This document shows, piece after piece, positions 42,484-51,157 of a stretch of 64,000 bases of DNA. Position 1 is the first letter of the stretch. Each line of letters begins with the position of its first letter. A program made the position numbers and the translations under genes. Under the pieces are notes generated by a model. That model was given only the letters and a program-made list of their open reading frames with translations, was not told the origin of the DNA and ran no database searches. The stretch comes from Rhodospirillaceae bacterium CCH5-H10 (GTDB lineage Bacteria > Pseudomonadota > Alphaproteobacteria > Reyranellales > Reyranellaceae): the NCBI GenBank assembly GCA_001557035.1, contig LSKJ01000065.1:18343-82342 (forward strand), read 5' to 3'.

Positions 42484-42553
42484 CTGGCACAGGGAAAGGC
42501 CGCGGCACAAGGAGTGCAGGCAGCGGGCGCACGACCACCGCCACCCCGCGAAC

Positions 42554-45500
42554 TCACCCAGATCGAATACGCTGAAGTTGATCCCTGGCCTCAGCGATGT
42601 CCAAGGCATCGTGACCTTCAGTGAACCAGTCGAGCGTCGGCACCAAGACCGCTTCCGCCGCGCCGTGGTCGCCATCACCGGCCAGCAAGCTCGCCAAGTC
42701 GCTACAGGCCCGAAGCTTGTGAAGATTGGCCGATTGCATATCCGCGAAGGCAACCGCTTCCCGATACTTCGTGGTGGCCCCCAAGCGGTCGCCGTGAAGC
42801 TCCAGGATTCGTCCGGACATGCGGAGGTACTCCGCGTACCCAGTCCGTTCCGCGACTTCACCATACAAAGCTTTCGCTTGATCCACGTAACGACCGGCCT
42901 GTTCGATGTTGCCCGTCCGGAAGAAGATATTCGCGGCTTCCACGAGAAGCATATCGAGCGAAAAGTTATTGCCGGTCCTGCGCCAAAGTGAGAGGCCGCT
43001 ATCGAGTTCGGCGGCGCCACCTTCTGGATCGCCCGTAGCCACAAGGGCAATGCCGTGCGCCGCCCTCGCTTGACCAAGGCGACTCCCATATCCGTATCTC
43101 TCACACAGCTCGATGCTTTCTCGTATCGTGCGCAAGACCTCCGAATACTGGCCCAGAACAAGCGCGTTGCGCGTGACCGTCACGAGGCACCACGCAATGG
43201 AATACGGGTGACTGATCGCTCGTGCACGATTGAGCGCCTTGTGAGCCAAGTCCCTGGCCGTAGTTGGAAGGCCGTAGATGAGCTGCGACCGCGCGAGGTA
43301 GCTCATGGAGGAACAACGCGAGTCGCCGCCGCCAAAGGAGCTGTCGCGGCTCTCGTCGTCCTTGAAGTCGAGGATAGCCGACAGATCCTTGCAAGCATCT
43401 GCGATGTGACCCGCGTGAAAGCGACAGACCCCTCGAATTGAATAGTATTGGGCGCGGACGATCGGCGGAAGCTCCTCGATCTGGGCCGAAGAGACATAGG
43501 CCAGTTCGCGCTCGACCCGGTCAAAGTCTTGGCGGGCAAAATGCGGCGGCGCGTTACTGGCGCAGACACGAACGTAAAGCTCGCTATCGCCACTCTGTAT
43601 AGCGGCTTGAAGCGCAGCCTCGCCGGCCTCGAATGCCTCTTGTGACGAATATCCATCCTGCAGCAGCGCCGCAGACAGTTTCTGCAGCAACCCGATGCGA
43701 GCACGTCGACCATCGTCATCTGGGGCCACAAGCGCGAGCGCCCGCCTCCACAACACCAACGCTTCTTTGTGGGATGCCGAGGCAAACGCCACGTCACCAC
43801 CTCTCTCGAGCCAGATCGCCGCATCGCGAACTTGGGCGGCGGCCTCGAAATGGTGGGCGATTAGTTCAGGTCTCTGTTCGGATCCCCCATCGATGAGAGC
43901 TCGCGCAATGCGGTCGTGCACTTCTTTCCGACGCTGCCGCAGCATCGAGCCATAAGCGGCATCCTGGATGAGGGCATGCTTGAAGATGTAGGTTGTCGTC
44001 GTGCCTTGCTGACGCGAGAACAGGAGTCCCGCGCCCAAAAGCTGTTCAAGCCCCTCGGCCACCGCATTGGGTTGCAAGCCCGAGATGGCGAGCAAGAGGC
44101 CGAGATCGAACTCCCGACCAATCGCCGCGCCGAGTTGGGCGACCGTCTTGGCAGGCGCCAACCGGTCAAGGCGCGCCATGAGCGAATCCTGCAGGGTCGC
44201 CGGTATTTCGGTGCCGGTCAGCGGTCGCGTGAGTTCGTATCGGTCCTCACCGTCAACCAGCGCGCCCGAGTCGCACATGGATTTAAAGAGCTCTTCCATG
44301 AAGAGGGGCACACCATCAGCGCGGCTCGCGATGTATTCAGCGGCCTCCTCGGGAAGAGGCTTGCCGTTAGCCAGGGTCTGCAGCAGCAAGGCGGAGCTCG
44401 TGCGCGAAAGCCGGCTGAGCGGCAACGCGGTCGCCATCGGATGAGAGCCCCAGGGCGGCCGGTACTCAGGACGATGAGTCACCACCACCATCAGACGCTG
44501 CCGGCCGGCTCCATCAAGCACTCGCGAAATGAGCGCCTCGGTCGTGGGATCGATCCAGTGCGCATCTTCAATCACCCAGAGAACCGGCAATCGGCGGCAA
44601 TCGGCGGCTATCTGATCGGCAAAAGCATCGAGCACGAGCTGTCGTTTGCGTGCCGGCGTCAAATCGTCGATCGTGCCATCAAGAGTGTCGTAGCCAAGCA
44701 TCGAGGCGATCAAGGCGATCTGCTGCGCGTCGGCTTCCGGCAGAACGGTAGCGAGCTTGATCAATGCCTCGGCATTGTCGCCGGGAAGCAGCCCGGCCAC
44801 GGTGCTCAACTGGGTAAGAGCTGGATAGAACGCAGAGTTGGTATGATGCGGCGTGCACTGATACCGCAGGCGAATCTGCGGCTCGACGGCAACCGCCTGC
44901 CAAAGAGAATCCGTGATGCGCGATTTGCCAATTCCCGCCTCACCGCTGAGCATCACAAGCTGATCGTCGCCCACGCAGGCTTGCTGCCAACGATCCAGGA
45001 GGAGTCCAGCTTCCTGTCCGCGCCCCACAAAGGAAGATCCTCGGATGCGACGCGTCGCCTCAAAGCGGCTGATACCCTGCCGCTCGTCCACGACCTCGAA
45101 AACCGGAACGGGCTCGGGAAATCCCTTTAATAACTGCGGCGGTAGGTCACGCAACGCAAAGAGGTTCCCGATCAGCCTCCGGGTCGGACCCGCTATCACG
45201 ACACTACCGGGATCGCCCACGTTCAGTAGGCGGGCGGCCAAATTGGGCGTCTCGCCCACGACATTGATCTCGCGCGCGATGTCCTCGCCCAAGACATCGC
45301 CCACCACGACAGGGCCGGTGGCAATACCGACACGAGCCTCAAGTTGCCGACCATCGCGAGCTCGCACGGTTCTCAGTGCTGCGATGATGCGGAGACCCGC
45401 TCGCACCGCGCGTTCAGCGGCATCCTCGCTAGCGGTCGGATAACCAAAGTAGGCAAGAATGCCGTCGCCCATGAACTTTGCCACGAACCCGCCGGCATCG

Positions 45501-45871
45501 CGAATCGTCGTGGCAACGGCCTGATGATACGCCGCGAGCAGGTCGCGCAAGTCCTCAGGATCGAGGCCACGCGACAACGCCGTAGAGGCGACAAGGTCGG
45601 CAAACAAGACGGTGAGCTGGCGTCGCTCGGGCGCCGCAATGGCCGACACTGGGAATTGTCGAGGGGATGTGGCGGGAGCCAATGCGGCACCGGTCTCGGC
45701 CTCGGTGAGTGCGCGCCGCAACCGTTTGCGGTCTCCCAACGAAACTCCAAGTTCTTTGAGCTCGTCCTCAGTGATAGAGGCGAGGACATCAAAGTCGATA
45801 TCGTGATCGCGGAACGCCTTTTCATATTTGGACAGTCCGCGCTCACCCAGCCAGGTCGCGATATCAGTCAT
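42554..45871 (-). CDS. SAM domain-class III nucleotidyl cyclase-AAA/TPR signalling protein
   Basis: 1105 residues. An N-terminal SAM domain (WLGERGLSKYEKAFRDHDIDFDVLASI, about 5-62) is followed by a class III adenylate/guanylate cyclase domain (85-255) with LTVLFADLVAST, FMGDGILAYFG, RVGIATGPVVVGDVLG and ETPNLAARLL, holding the two metal aspartates and the transition-state Asn/Arg. Then a P-loop ATPase (Walker A LSGEAGIGKSRI, Walker B LWVIEDAHWIDP, about 295-560) and a long helical TPR-like C-terminus (700-1090). This architecture is widespread in alphaproteobacteria but rarely characterised. It stands alone between the GntR operator and the cyanate operon; base composition is slightly less GC-rich than its neighbours. 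Confidence 0.9.
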   Translation of the reverse strand: MTDIATWLGERGLSKYEKAFRDHDIDFDVLASITEDELKELGVSLGDRKRLRRALTEAETGAALAPATSPRQFPVSAIAAPERRQLTVLFADLVASTALSRGLDPEDLRDLLAAYHQAVATTIRDAGGFVAKFMGDGILAYFGYPTASEDAAERAVRAGLRIIAALRTVRARDGRQLEARVGIATGPVVVGDVLGEDIAREINVVGETPNLAARLLNVGDPGSVVIAGPTRRLIGNLFALRDLPPQLLKGFPEPVPVFEVVDERQGISRFEATRRIRGSSFVGRGQEAGLLLDRWQQACVGDDQLVMLSGEAGIGKSRITDSLWQAVAVEPQIRLRYQCTPHHTNSAFYPALTQLSTVAGLLPGDNAEALIKLATVLPEADAQQIALIASMLGYDTLDGTIDDLTPARKRQLVLDAFADQIAADCRRLPVLWVIEDAHWIDPTTEALISRVLDGAGRQRLMVVVTHRPEYRPPWGSHPMATALPLSRLSRTSSALLLQTLANGKPLPEEAAEYIASRADGVPLFMEELFKSMCDSGALVDGEDRYELTRPLTGTEIPATLQDSLMARLDRLAPAKTVAQLGAAIGREFDLGLLLAISGLQPNAVAEGLEQLLGAGLLFSRQQGTTTTYIFKHALIQDAAYGSMLRQRRKEVHDRIARALIDGGSEQRPELIAHHFEAAAQVRDAAIWLERGGDVAFASASHKEALVLWRRALALVAPDDDGRRARIGLLQKLSAALLQDGYSSQEAFEAGEAALQAAIQSGDSELYVRVCASNAPPHFARQDFDRVERELAYVSSAQIEELPPIVRAQYYSIRGVCRFHAGHIADACKDLSAILDFKDDESRDSSFGGGDSRCSSMSYLARSQLIYGLPTTARDLAHKALNRARAISHPYSIAWCLVTVTRNALVLGQYSEVLRTIRESIELCERYGYGSRLGQARAAHGIALVATGDPEGGAAELDSGLSLWRRTGNNFSLDMLLVEAANIFFRTGNIEQAGRYVDQAKALYGEVAERTGYAEYLRMSGRILELHGDRLGATTKYREAVAFADMQSANLHKLRACSDLASLLAGDGDHGAAEAVLVPTLDWFTEGHDALDIAEARDQLQRIRSG

Positions 45872-46101
45872 TGGCCGAATGCATACCTTGTCGGTGCGCA
45901 TTCGTCACGATCTGCCAAAGACTAAGCCTTCCCGTGCGACGCGGAACTGCCGGCCCCTCGAACAACCGAGAGCAGCCACCGGCATGTGCTGGTCGGATCC
46001 GCGCTATCCCGAGCCGGATAGCCGACCCCTATGCGATAACGTACTCTCGTAGAAGATGTTGAAACGTTCGGCGTCGCACACTTCCGCGAATACCCGCTCG
46101 A

Positions 46102-46548
46102 TCAATAGCTCTTGTACCCCAGGAACTTGCCCGACATGGCGATCTTCACCCGGTCGCCCTTCTGGTCGGGCTGGCGCTCCATGGTCATGTCGAAGTCGAT
46201 GGCGGACATGATGCCGTCGCCGAACTCTTCCTGGATCAGCTCCTTCCAGGTCGTGCCATAGACCTGCACCAGCTCGTAGAAGCGGTAGATCAGCGGGTCG
46301 GTTGGCGGGATCTGGGGCAGCGAACCGCGATAGGGCACTTCCTGCAGCAGCAGGACTTCTTCCTTGCCCAGTCCGAACAGCTTGCCGGCCTTGGTGGCCT
46401 GCTCCTTGGTCATCTTCATCTGGCCCATGCAGGCTGCGGTGACGATGATCTTCGAGGCGCCGCCGATCTTCCTGGCGATCTCCTCCCAGCTGAGTTCCTT
46501 CAGCCGCTTGGCCGTCAGGATCTTCTCAGTGACTTCAGCCCGCTTCAT
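46102..46548 (-). CDS. cynS: Cyanate hydratase (cyanase)
   Basis: 148 residues, converting cyanate and bicarbonate to ammonia and CO2. N-terminal HTH-like segment LTAKRLKELSWEEIARKIGG, then EVPYRGSLPQIPPTDPLIYRFYELVQVYG, where the catalytic Arg and Glu are, and the conserved EEFGDGIMSAIDFDMTMER with the catalytic Ser. Length and motifs match cyanases. Its ATG overlaps the stop of the ABC ATPase gene (ATGA). Confidence 0.97.
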   Translation of the reverse strand: MKRAEVTEKILTAKRLKELSWEEIARKIGGASKIIVTAACMGQMKMTKEQATKAGKLFGLGKEEVLLLQEVPYRGSLPQIPPTDPLIYRFYELVQVYGTTWKELIQEEFGDGIMSAIDFDMTMERQPDQKGDRVKIAMSGKFLGYKSY

Positions 46549-47450
46549 TGCCGTCTCCCGGTTGTTAAAGGCACGATCTCGGCCGGCGGATTGACCGCCG
46601 ACAATCCAGGTCTCACCAGCTTCGGCCGCTTCGGGTCGTAGCCATTCTCGGCGATCTCCTTGTCGAACGCCTTCGAGCGGTTCACGAGGAATTCCACGAG
46701 ATGGTTGCGGATCGCGTAGTACTGCGGATGGCGGTGCAGGTCGTTCCGGTGCCGCTCGTTCTTCGGCATGGTGTTGACCACGATCTCGGCGATGCGCGCG
46801 CCCGGCCCGTTGGTCATCAGCACGATCTTGTCGGCGAGCAGGATCGCCTCGTCGACATCGTGGGTGATCATGAACACGGTCTGCTGGGTGTCGGCGCAGA
46901 TGCGCAGCACCTCGTCCTGGAGCATGCCGCGCGTCAGCGCGTCGAGCGCGCTGAACGGCTCGTCCATCAGCAGCATCTTGGGCTGAATCGAGAGCGCACG
47001 GGCGATGCCGACCCGCTGCTTCATGCCGCCGGAAAGCTGCGCCGGCTTCTTGTTCTCGGCCCCGGCGAGGCCGACCAGCGCGATGAACTTCCGCGCATGC
47101 TCCTGCACCCGCGCGCGATCCCATTTGGGCCAGCGCGAGGAGACGGCGAAGGCGATGTTGCCCATCACCGTCATCCACGGCAGCAGCGCATGACCCTGGA
47201 AGATCACGGCGCGGTCGAGGCTCGGCCCGTCGATCTCGCGGTTGTCGACGATGACCGCGCCGCCGCTCGGGCTGTCGAGGCCGGCCAGCACGTTCAGGAT
47301 CGTGGTCTTGCCGCAGCCGGAATGGCCGATCAGGCAGCAGAACTCGCCCTTGTCGACACCGAACCAGATGTCCTCGAACACGGCCGGCTGGCCGGTCTCG
47401 CCGAAGCGGCGCGCGAGCCCCTCGACGCTGATGAGCGGACGGTTTTCCAT
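46545..47450 (-). CDS. cynD: Nitrate/cyanate-type ABC transporter ATP-binding protein
   Basis: 301-residue ATPase of the NrtD/CynD/TauB/SsuB family. Walker A IGHSGCGKTTILNVL, Q-loop VIFQGHALLPWMTVMGNI, signature LSGGMKQRVGIARAL, Walker B KMLLMDEPFSALD, switch THDVDEAILL. The C-terminal 60 residues contain NERHRNDLHRHPQYYAIRNHLVEFL, typical of nitrate/cyanate transporters. Transports into the cytoplasm the anion hydrolysed by the overlapping CynS. Confidence 0.93.
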   Translation of the reverse strand: MENRPLISVEGLARRFGETGQPAVFEDIWFGVDKGEFCCLIGHSGCGKTTILNVLAGLDSPSGGAVIVDNREIDGPSLDRAVIFQGHALLPWMTVMGNIAFAVSSRWPKWDRARVQEHARKFIALVGLAGAENKKPAQLSGGMKQRVGIARALSIQPKMLLMDEPFSALDALTRGMLQDEVLRICADTQQTVFMITHDVDEAILLADKIVLMTNGPGARIAEIVVNTMPKNERHRNDLHRHPQYYAIRNHLVEFLVNRSKAFDKEIAENGYDPKRPKLVRPGLSAVNPPAEIVPLTTGRRQ

Positions 47451-47457
47451 GGCGCGC

Positions 47458-48303
47458 CTATTCCGGATAGGTGACGAGCCTGGCGAGCCAGGCGAGGCCC
47501 TGGTCGAGCAGGAGGCCGACCAGGCCGATCAGCAGGATCGCGGTCACGATGTTGGCGATCGAGAGGTTGTTCCACTCGTTCCACACGAAGTAGCCGATGC
47601 CGGTGCCGCCCACGAGCATCTCGGCCGCCACGATCACCAACCAGGCGATGCCGACGGAGATGCGCATGCCGGTCATGATTGTCGGCGCCGCAGCGGGCAG
47701 GATCACCTTGAAGGCGGTGCGCAGCGATCCGACCTCGAGCGTGCGCGCCACGTTCAGCCATTCGCGGCGCACGCTGCCCACGCCGAAGGCGGTGTTGATC
47801 AGCATCGGCCAGATCGAGCAGATGAAGATCACGAAGATCGACGAGATCGCGCTGTCCTTGATCGTGTAGAGGGCGAGCGGCATCCAGGCGAGCGGCGACA
47901 CCGGCTTCAGGATCTGGATGAACGGATCGAGCGCACGATAGACCAGCGGCGACATGCCGATCAGGAAGCCGAGCGGGATGGCAACGAGTGCCGCGAGGCC
48001 GAAGCCCAGCAGCACGCGGCCCAGCGAGTAGGCGAGCTGGATGCCGATGCCCTTGTCGTTGCTGCCACGCACGTAGAAGGGATCGGCGAGATGCTTCCAG
48101 ATCGTGGCGCCGATGTCGGCCGGCGTCGGCATCGCCGACTTCGAGCCGGTGGCGGCCGCGGCGCCGACGAGCCTGGCGTATTCGGGATCGACCGCCGGGC
48201 CGCTGGCAGCCGTCGGGAGGGTGGCGACGTGCCAGATCCCGACGATGGCCGCGAAGATCAACACCGACAGCAGACCCGCCCGCAGGCCGAGGGAGGATTT
48301 CAT
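47458..48303 (-). CDS. cynB: Nitrate/cyanate-type ABC transporter permease
   Basis: 281 residues with six to seven hydrophobic segments. LLGFGLAALVAIPLGFLIGM, ILKPVSPLAWMPLALYTIK and the EAA loop EWLNVARTLEVGSLRTAFKVILPAAAPTIMTG fit the NrtB/CynB family. The ATG at 48303 directly abuts the R4 palindrome, which occupies the normal ribosome-binding-site position; an in-frame upstream start at 48354 would add 17 residues encoded by the repeat. See findings. Confidence 0.9.
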   Translation of the reverse strand: MKSSLGLRAGLLSVLIFAAIVGIWHVATLPTAASGPAVDPEYARLVGAAAATGSKSAMPTPADIGATIWKHLADPFYVRGSNDKGIGIQLAYSLGRVLLGFGLAALVAIPLGFLIGMSPLVYRALDPFIQILKPVSPLAWMPLALYTIKDSAISSIFVIFICSIWPMLINTAFGVGSVRREWLNVARTLEVGSLRTAFKVILPAAAPTIMTGMRISVGIAWLVIVAAEMLVGGTGIGYFVWNEWNNLSIANIVTAILLIGLVGLLLDQGLAWLARLVTYPE

Positions 48304-48304
48304 C

Positions 48305-48387
48305 GCTGGGGGCGCGCCACTCCAGTGGCGCGGCCTTCTTTGACCACCAGGCATGACGCGCGACTGGAGTCGCGCGCGCCCAGCATT
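48305..48387. repeat. Dispersed palindrome family R4
   Basis: Left arm GCTGGGGGCGCGCC-ACTCCAGT-GGCGCG and right arm CGCGCG-ACTGGAGT-CGCGCGCGCCCAGC are near-complementary around a 30-nt centre. It fills the gap between the binding-protein stop and the permease start in the cyanate operon. Confidence 0.8.
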
Positions 48388-48405
48388 TGATACGGCTTCA
48401 TGATC

Positions 48406-49773
48406 TCACGTCCGCTTGATCGCGAAGCTGTTCACGTACTCGTCGGGCTTGGACGCATCGAAGGGCTTGCCCATCACCACGATCGTCTTCTTCGACGGAT
48501 CGGGCGGTGTCAGGCCCATCTCCTTCATCATGGTCGCGGTGTCGGTGGCGAGGAAAACCTCCTGCGCGACCTTGGCGTAGTCGACGTCGGCCTTGAGCTG
48601 TCCCCAGCGCTTCATCTGGGTGAGGATCCAGATCGCAAACTGGTTCCACGGGAAGGGATCGAAGCCGATGCGGTTGGGATCCTTCTTCACGCCGCCCAGC
48701 CCGTCGGCATAGGTGCCGGTCAGAATCTGCTCCAGCACCGTCTCGGGCTGGTTCAGGTAGTTCTGCGGCGCGATCGCCTTGGCGATCTCCTTTCGGTTTT
48801 CCTGCTTCTGGGCATAGGCGGTGGCATCGATGATCGACTTCAGCAGCGCACGATACGAATTCGGATTCTGGGCGGCGAATTCCTTGCTCACCGCGAAGGC
48901 GCAGCAGGGATGGCCGTCCCACATCTCCTTGGTCAGGATATGGATGAACCCGATGCCGTCATAGACCGCCCGCTGGTTGAAGGGATCGGGGCCGAGATAG
49001 CCGTCGAGATTGTCGGCGCGCAGGTTGGCCACCATCTCCGGCGGCGGCACCGAGCGGATCGAGATGTCCTTGTCGGGATCGAGGCCCGCCTCCGCCACGT
49101 AGTAGCGCAGCAGATAGTTGTGCATCGAGTAGTCGAACGGCACGCCGAAGCGGAAGCCCTTCCAGTCCTTCGGGTTGCGCTTGTCCTTGTGCTTGTTGGC
49201 CAGCGTGATCGCCTGGCCGTTGATGTTCTCGATGGCCGGCATCGTCCACGGCACCGGGTTCGAGCCGACGCCCAGCGAGATCGCGAGCGGCATCGGCGAG
49301 AGCATGTGCGAGGCGTCGTATTCCTTGGCCAGCGACTTGTCGCGAATGACCGCCCAGCCGGCCGTCTTCACGACCTCCACATTGAGGCCGTGCTTCGAAT
49401 AGAAGCCCATCGGATGGGCCATGATGATCGGCGTGGCGCAGGTGATCGGGATGAAGCCGACCTTGAGGTCCTTCTTCTCCGGCACGCCTCCCTGGGCGAA
49501 GGCCTCGCGGGCGGCGCCGAGCGGCAGGACGGACGAGATGGCGGCCATCGCGGTCGCCGCGCCCACTGTCCTCAGGAATTGACGGCGTTGGGCATCCACC
49601 GGGAAGACCGCGCGCAGGACGGCGGCGTCGACCACCCGGTTCCAGCGATCCTCCTCGCCCGCCGGCGCCGGCGATGCCGTCAAACGGGCATGATCGGCCT
49701 GGGCGTGATTGCCGCCGCAGCTGCAGCCTCCGCAGCCGAGCAGAGCCTTGGGATCGAACGGGTCCTTGAACAT
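48406..49773 (-). CDS. cynA: Nitrate/cyanate-type ABC substrate-binding protein with Tat signal
   Basis: 455 residues. After a Cys-rich leader (Cys14, 17, 19 in GCGGCSCGG) and an unstructured stretch comes a twin-arginine signal with RR at 63-64 (QRRQFLR) and a hydrophobic segment ending A-F-A-Q. The mature part DLKVGFIPITCATPIIMAHPMGFYSKHGL matches NrtA/CynA, as do VPFDYSMHNYLLRYYV and DGYLGPDPFNQ. Binds nitrate, nitrite or cyanate; CynS downstream favours cyanate. GGAGG lies 8-12 bases ahead of the ATG. First gene of the operon. Confidence 0.92.
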   Translation of the reverse strand: MFKDPFDPKALLGCGGCSCGGNHAQADHARLTASPAPAGEEDRWNRVVDAAVLRAVFPVDAQRRQFLRTVGAATAMAAISSVLPLGAAREAFAQGGVPEKKDLKVGFIPITCATPIIMAHPMGFYSKHGLNVEVVKTAGWAVIRDKSLAKEYDASHMLSPMPLAISLGVGSNPVPWTMPAIENINGQAITLANKHKDKRNPKDWKGFRFGVPFDYSMHNYLLRYYVAEAGLDPDKDISIRSVPPPEMVANLRADNLDGYLGPDPFNQRAVYDGIGFIHILTKEMWDGHPCCAFAVSKEFAAQNPNSYRALLKSIIDATAYAQKQENRKEIAKAIAPQNYLNQPETVLEQILTGTYADGLGGVKKDPNRIGFDPFPWNQFAIWILTQMKRWGQLKADVDYAKVAQEVFLATDTATMMKEMGLTPPDPSKKTIVVMGKPFDASKPDEYVNSFAIKRT

Positions 49774-49821
49774 CGAAGCCTCCTCCACGTCTTGGCGCCG
49801 ATGCGCTTGGAGGCTCGAAAG

Positions 49822-49836
49822 GCAAAGGCTGTGCCA
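49822..49836 (-). promoter_or_regulatory. Sigma-54 (RpoN) promoter of the cyanate operon
   Basis: TGGCACAGCCTTTGC on the minus strand matches TGGCAC-R-N4-TTGC at every fixed position, with the GG and GC dinucleotides ten bases apart as required. It lies 49 bp upstream of the cynA ATG, giving an expected 5' leader of about 37 nt. Ntr control fits a nitrogen-scavenging operon. No clear NtrC site was found upstream. Confidence 0.75.
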
Positions 49837-50131
49837 ATGGCTACGAGGCCGCGTAAATCCAAGCCATTCGAAAAGCACCTACTCCCCGAAGCAAGTCCAA
49901 GCGGATCGCCCACGAGCCACGAAAGTACACGGCGAACCCCGACCAGAGCGGTCCGTTGTACTGTCATGTCAAAAGACGTTCGGAGGCGGCAATTGGCGGG
50001 GCCGCCGAAGCATGGGCGAGGGGTCTGACCCGGTCGACAATAAGACCGCAGCGTCTGGGAAGCTGGAGTTCGTTGGCTGTTGAGGGCCGACCCCGTTCCC
50101 GACAGGAGCCAGGAAACATTGCGGCAGCTGG
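49837..50131. other. Non-coding stretch upstream of the cyanate operon
   Basis: About 295 bp between the sigma-54 promoter and the protease stop codon. It should hold the enhancer for RpoN activation, but no NtrC-type dyad could be picked out by eye. No gene or named repeat was seen; composition is less GC-rich toward 50.05 kb. Confidence 0.4.
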
Positions 50132-51157
50132 CTACTGAGCCCCCGGCTTTGCCGCACGAGGCTTCGCGCGCCTCGCATCCATATCTTCCCGCTCCTTTCG
50201 CTGTTGGACGAATTTGTCGATCATCAACAAGTCGTAGACATCCGATGCTGGGGCGATCAGCGCCACGCTGTTCGGGATTTCAAGTTCGTCGCCCTCGTTA
50301 ATCGGCACGCTACTCTCGGCGCGCGCGCGCCGAGGTTTTTTCGCTGTCACGGTGTCATGATACTGGCCGACATGAATGCCGAGCAGAACAACAAAGGTGT
50401 TGTTCTCGACTTCCAATGCTTCTTTGGAACGAGTCGATCTCAACTGCATCTCCGCGTATCGATCTCCGGCTCTCGCCCGGTTGAGCAGATTGCTTGTCTT
50501 GATCCGCTCTTGTTCCTTGTCGACTCCTCGGAGCTGCGCTGTTCTCAGGTCCCCGGCAGGCGTTCTGTAAGCAAAAACAGGGGAGCCCGATGAACCTGGG
50601 CGGGAGTGCATATCGAACAGATGCGACGGACGTTTCGTGCCGTTCGGATGCCGCAATGGCTCTCCATCTTCAGCCAGCAGGCTCACGTTGCCAAAGCGTG
50701 CGGCAACCATGTTTCGGTCTTTGCCCGGCTGGTCCGAGAACAAGCCCAGCATGAAGCCATCTTCGCCTATGCCGAACTCCACTCGCTGCATGAACTCCTT
50801 GGTGGCGAACTGAATGGTTGGGATCACCGCAATCTCGTCGCCACCGCGTTGCCGGACGAGATCGGTCAGGTCGATGGCTGCGATATCGCTTCCGCCAGTC
50901 AGGAATTGCCATTCCTCGGGGGACGTCTCAATCAGTCGGCTTTTGCCGTCCGACGTGTTGATTCGGATGATTGTGCCGTGGTTTACAACGCAGTGGTGGC
51001 ACGTCACCGCGTAGGTATGTCCCATGAACCAAGCGCCCGCTAGGGGGACGGCCACAAAAGCCCCTGTGCCGACTGGGCCAAACACCTTTCCGGTCATCGG
51101 ATGCCGGCCATATAGGAAGAACGCTGCGTTTCGGAATGACTTATTGAGGCGCGGCAT
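50132..51157 (-). CDS. Trypsin-like (S1 family) serine protease
   Basis: 341 residues with a chymotrypsin-fold triad: His in VTCHHCVV (about 51-55), Asp in SDIAAIDL, and Ser in SRPGSSGSPVFA. No signal peptide or PDZ domain is evident, so it is probably cytoplasmic. The C-terminal 70 residues are charged (REREDMDARRAKPRAAK). The ATG at 51157 yields MPRLNKSFRNAAFFLYG; an in-frame TTG at 51208 is less convincing. Base composition is clearly lower in GC than flanking core genes, it has no operon partners, and the DNA upstream is AT-richer still, which suggests recent acquisition. Confidence 0.82.
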   Translation of the reverse strand: MPRLNKSFRNAAFFLYGRHPMTGKVFGPVGTGAFVAVPLAGAWFMGHTYAVTCHHCVVNHGTIIRINTSDGKSRLIETSPEEWQFLTGGSDIAAIDLTDLVRQRGGDEIAVIPTIQFATKEFMQRVEFGIGEDGFMLGLFSDQPGKDRNMVAARFGNVSLLAEDGEPLRHPNGTKRPSHLFDMHSRPGSSGSPVFAYRTPAGDLRTAQLRGVDKEQERIKTSNLLNRARAGDRYAEMQLRSTRSKEALEVENNTFVVLLGIHVGQYHDTVTAKKPRRARAESSVPINEGDELEIPNSVALIAPASDVYDLLMIDKFVQQRKEREDMDARRAKPRAAKPGAQ

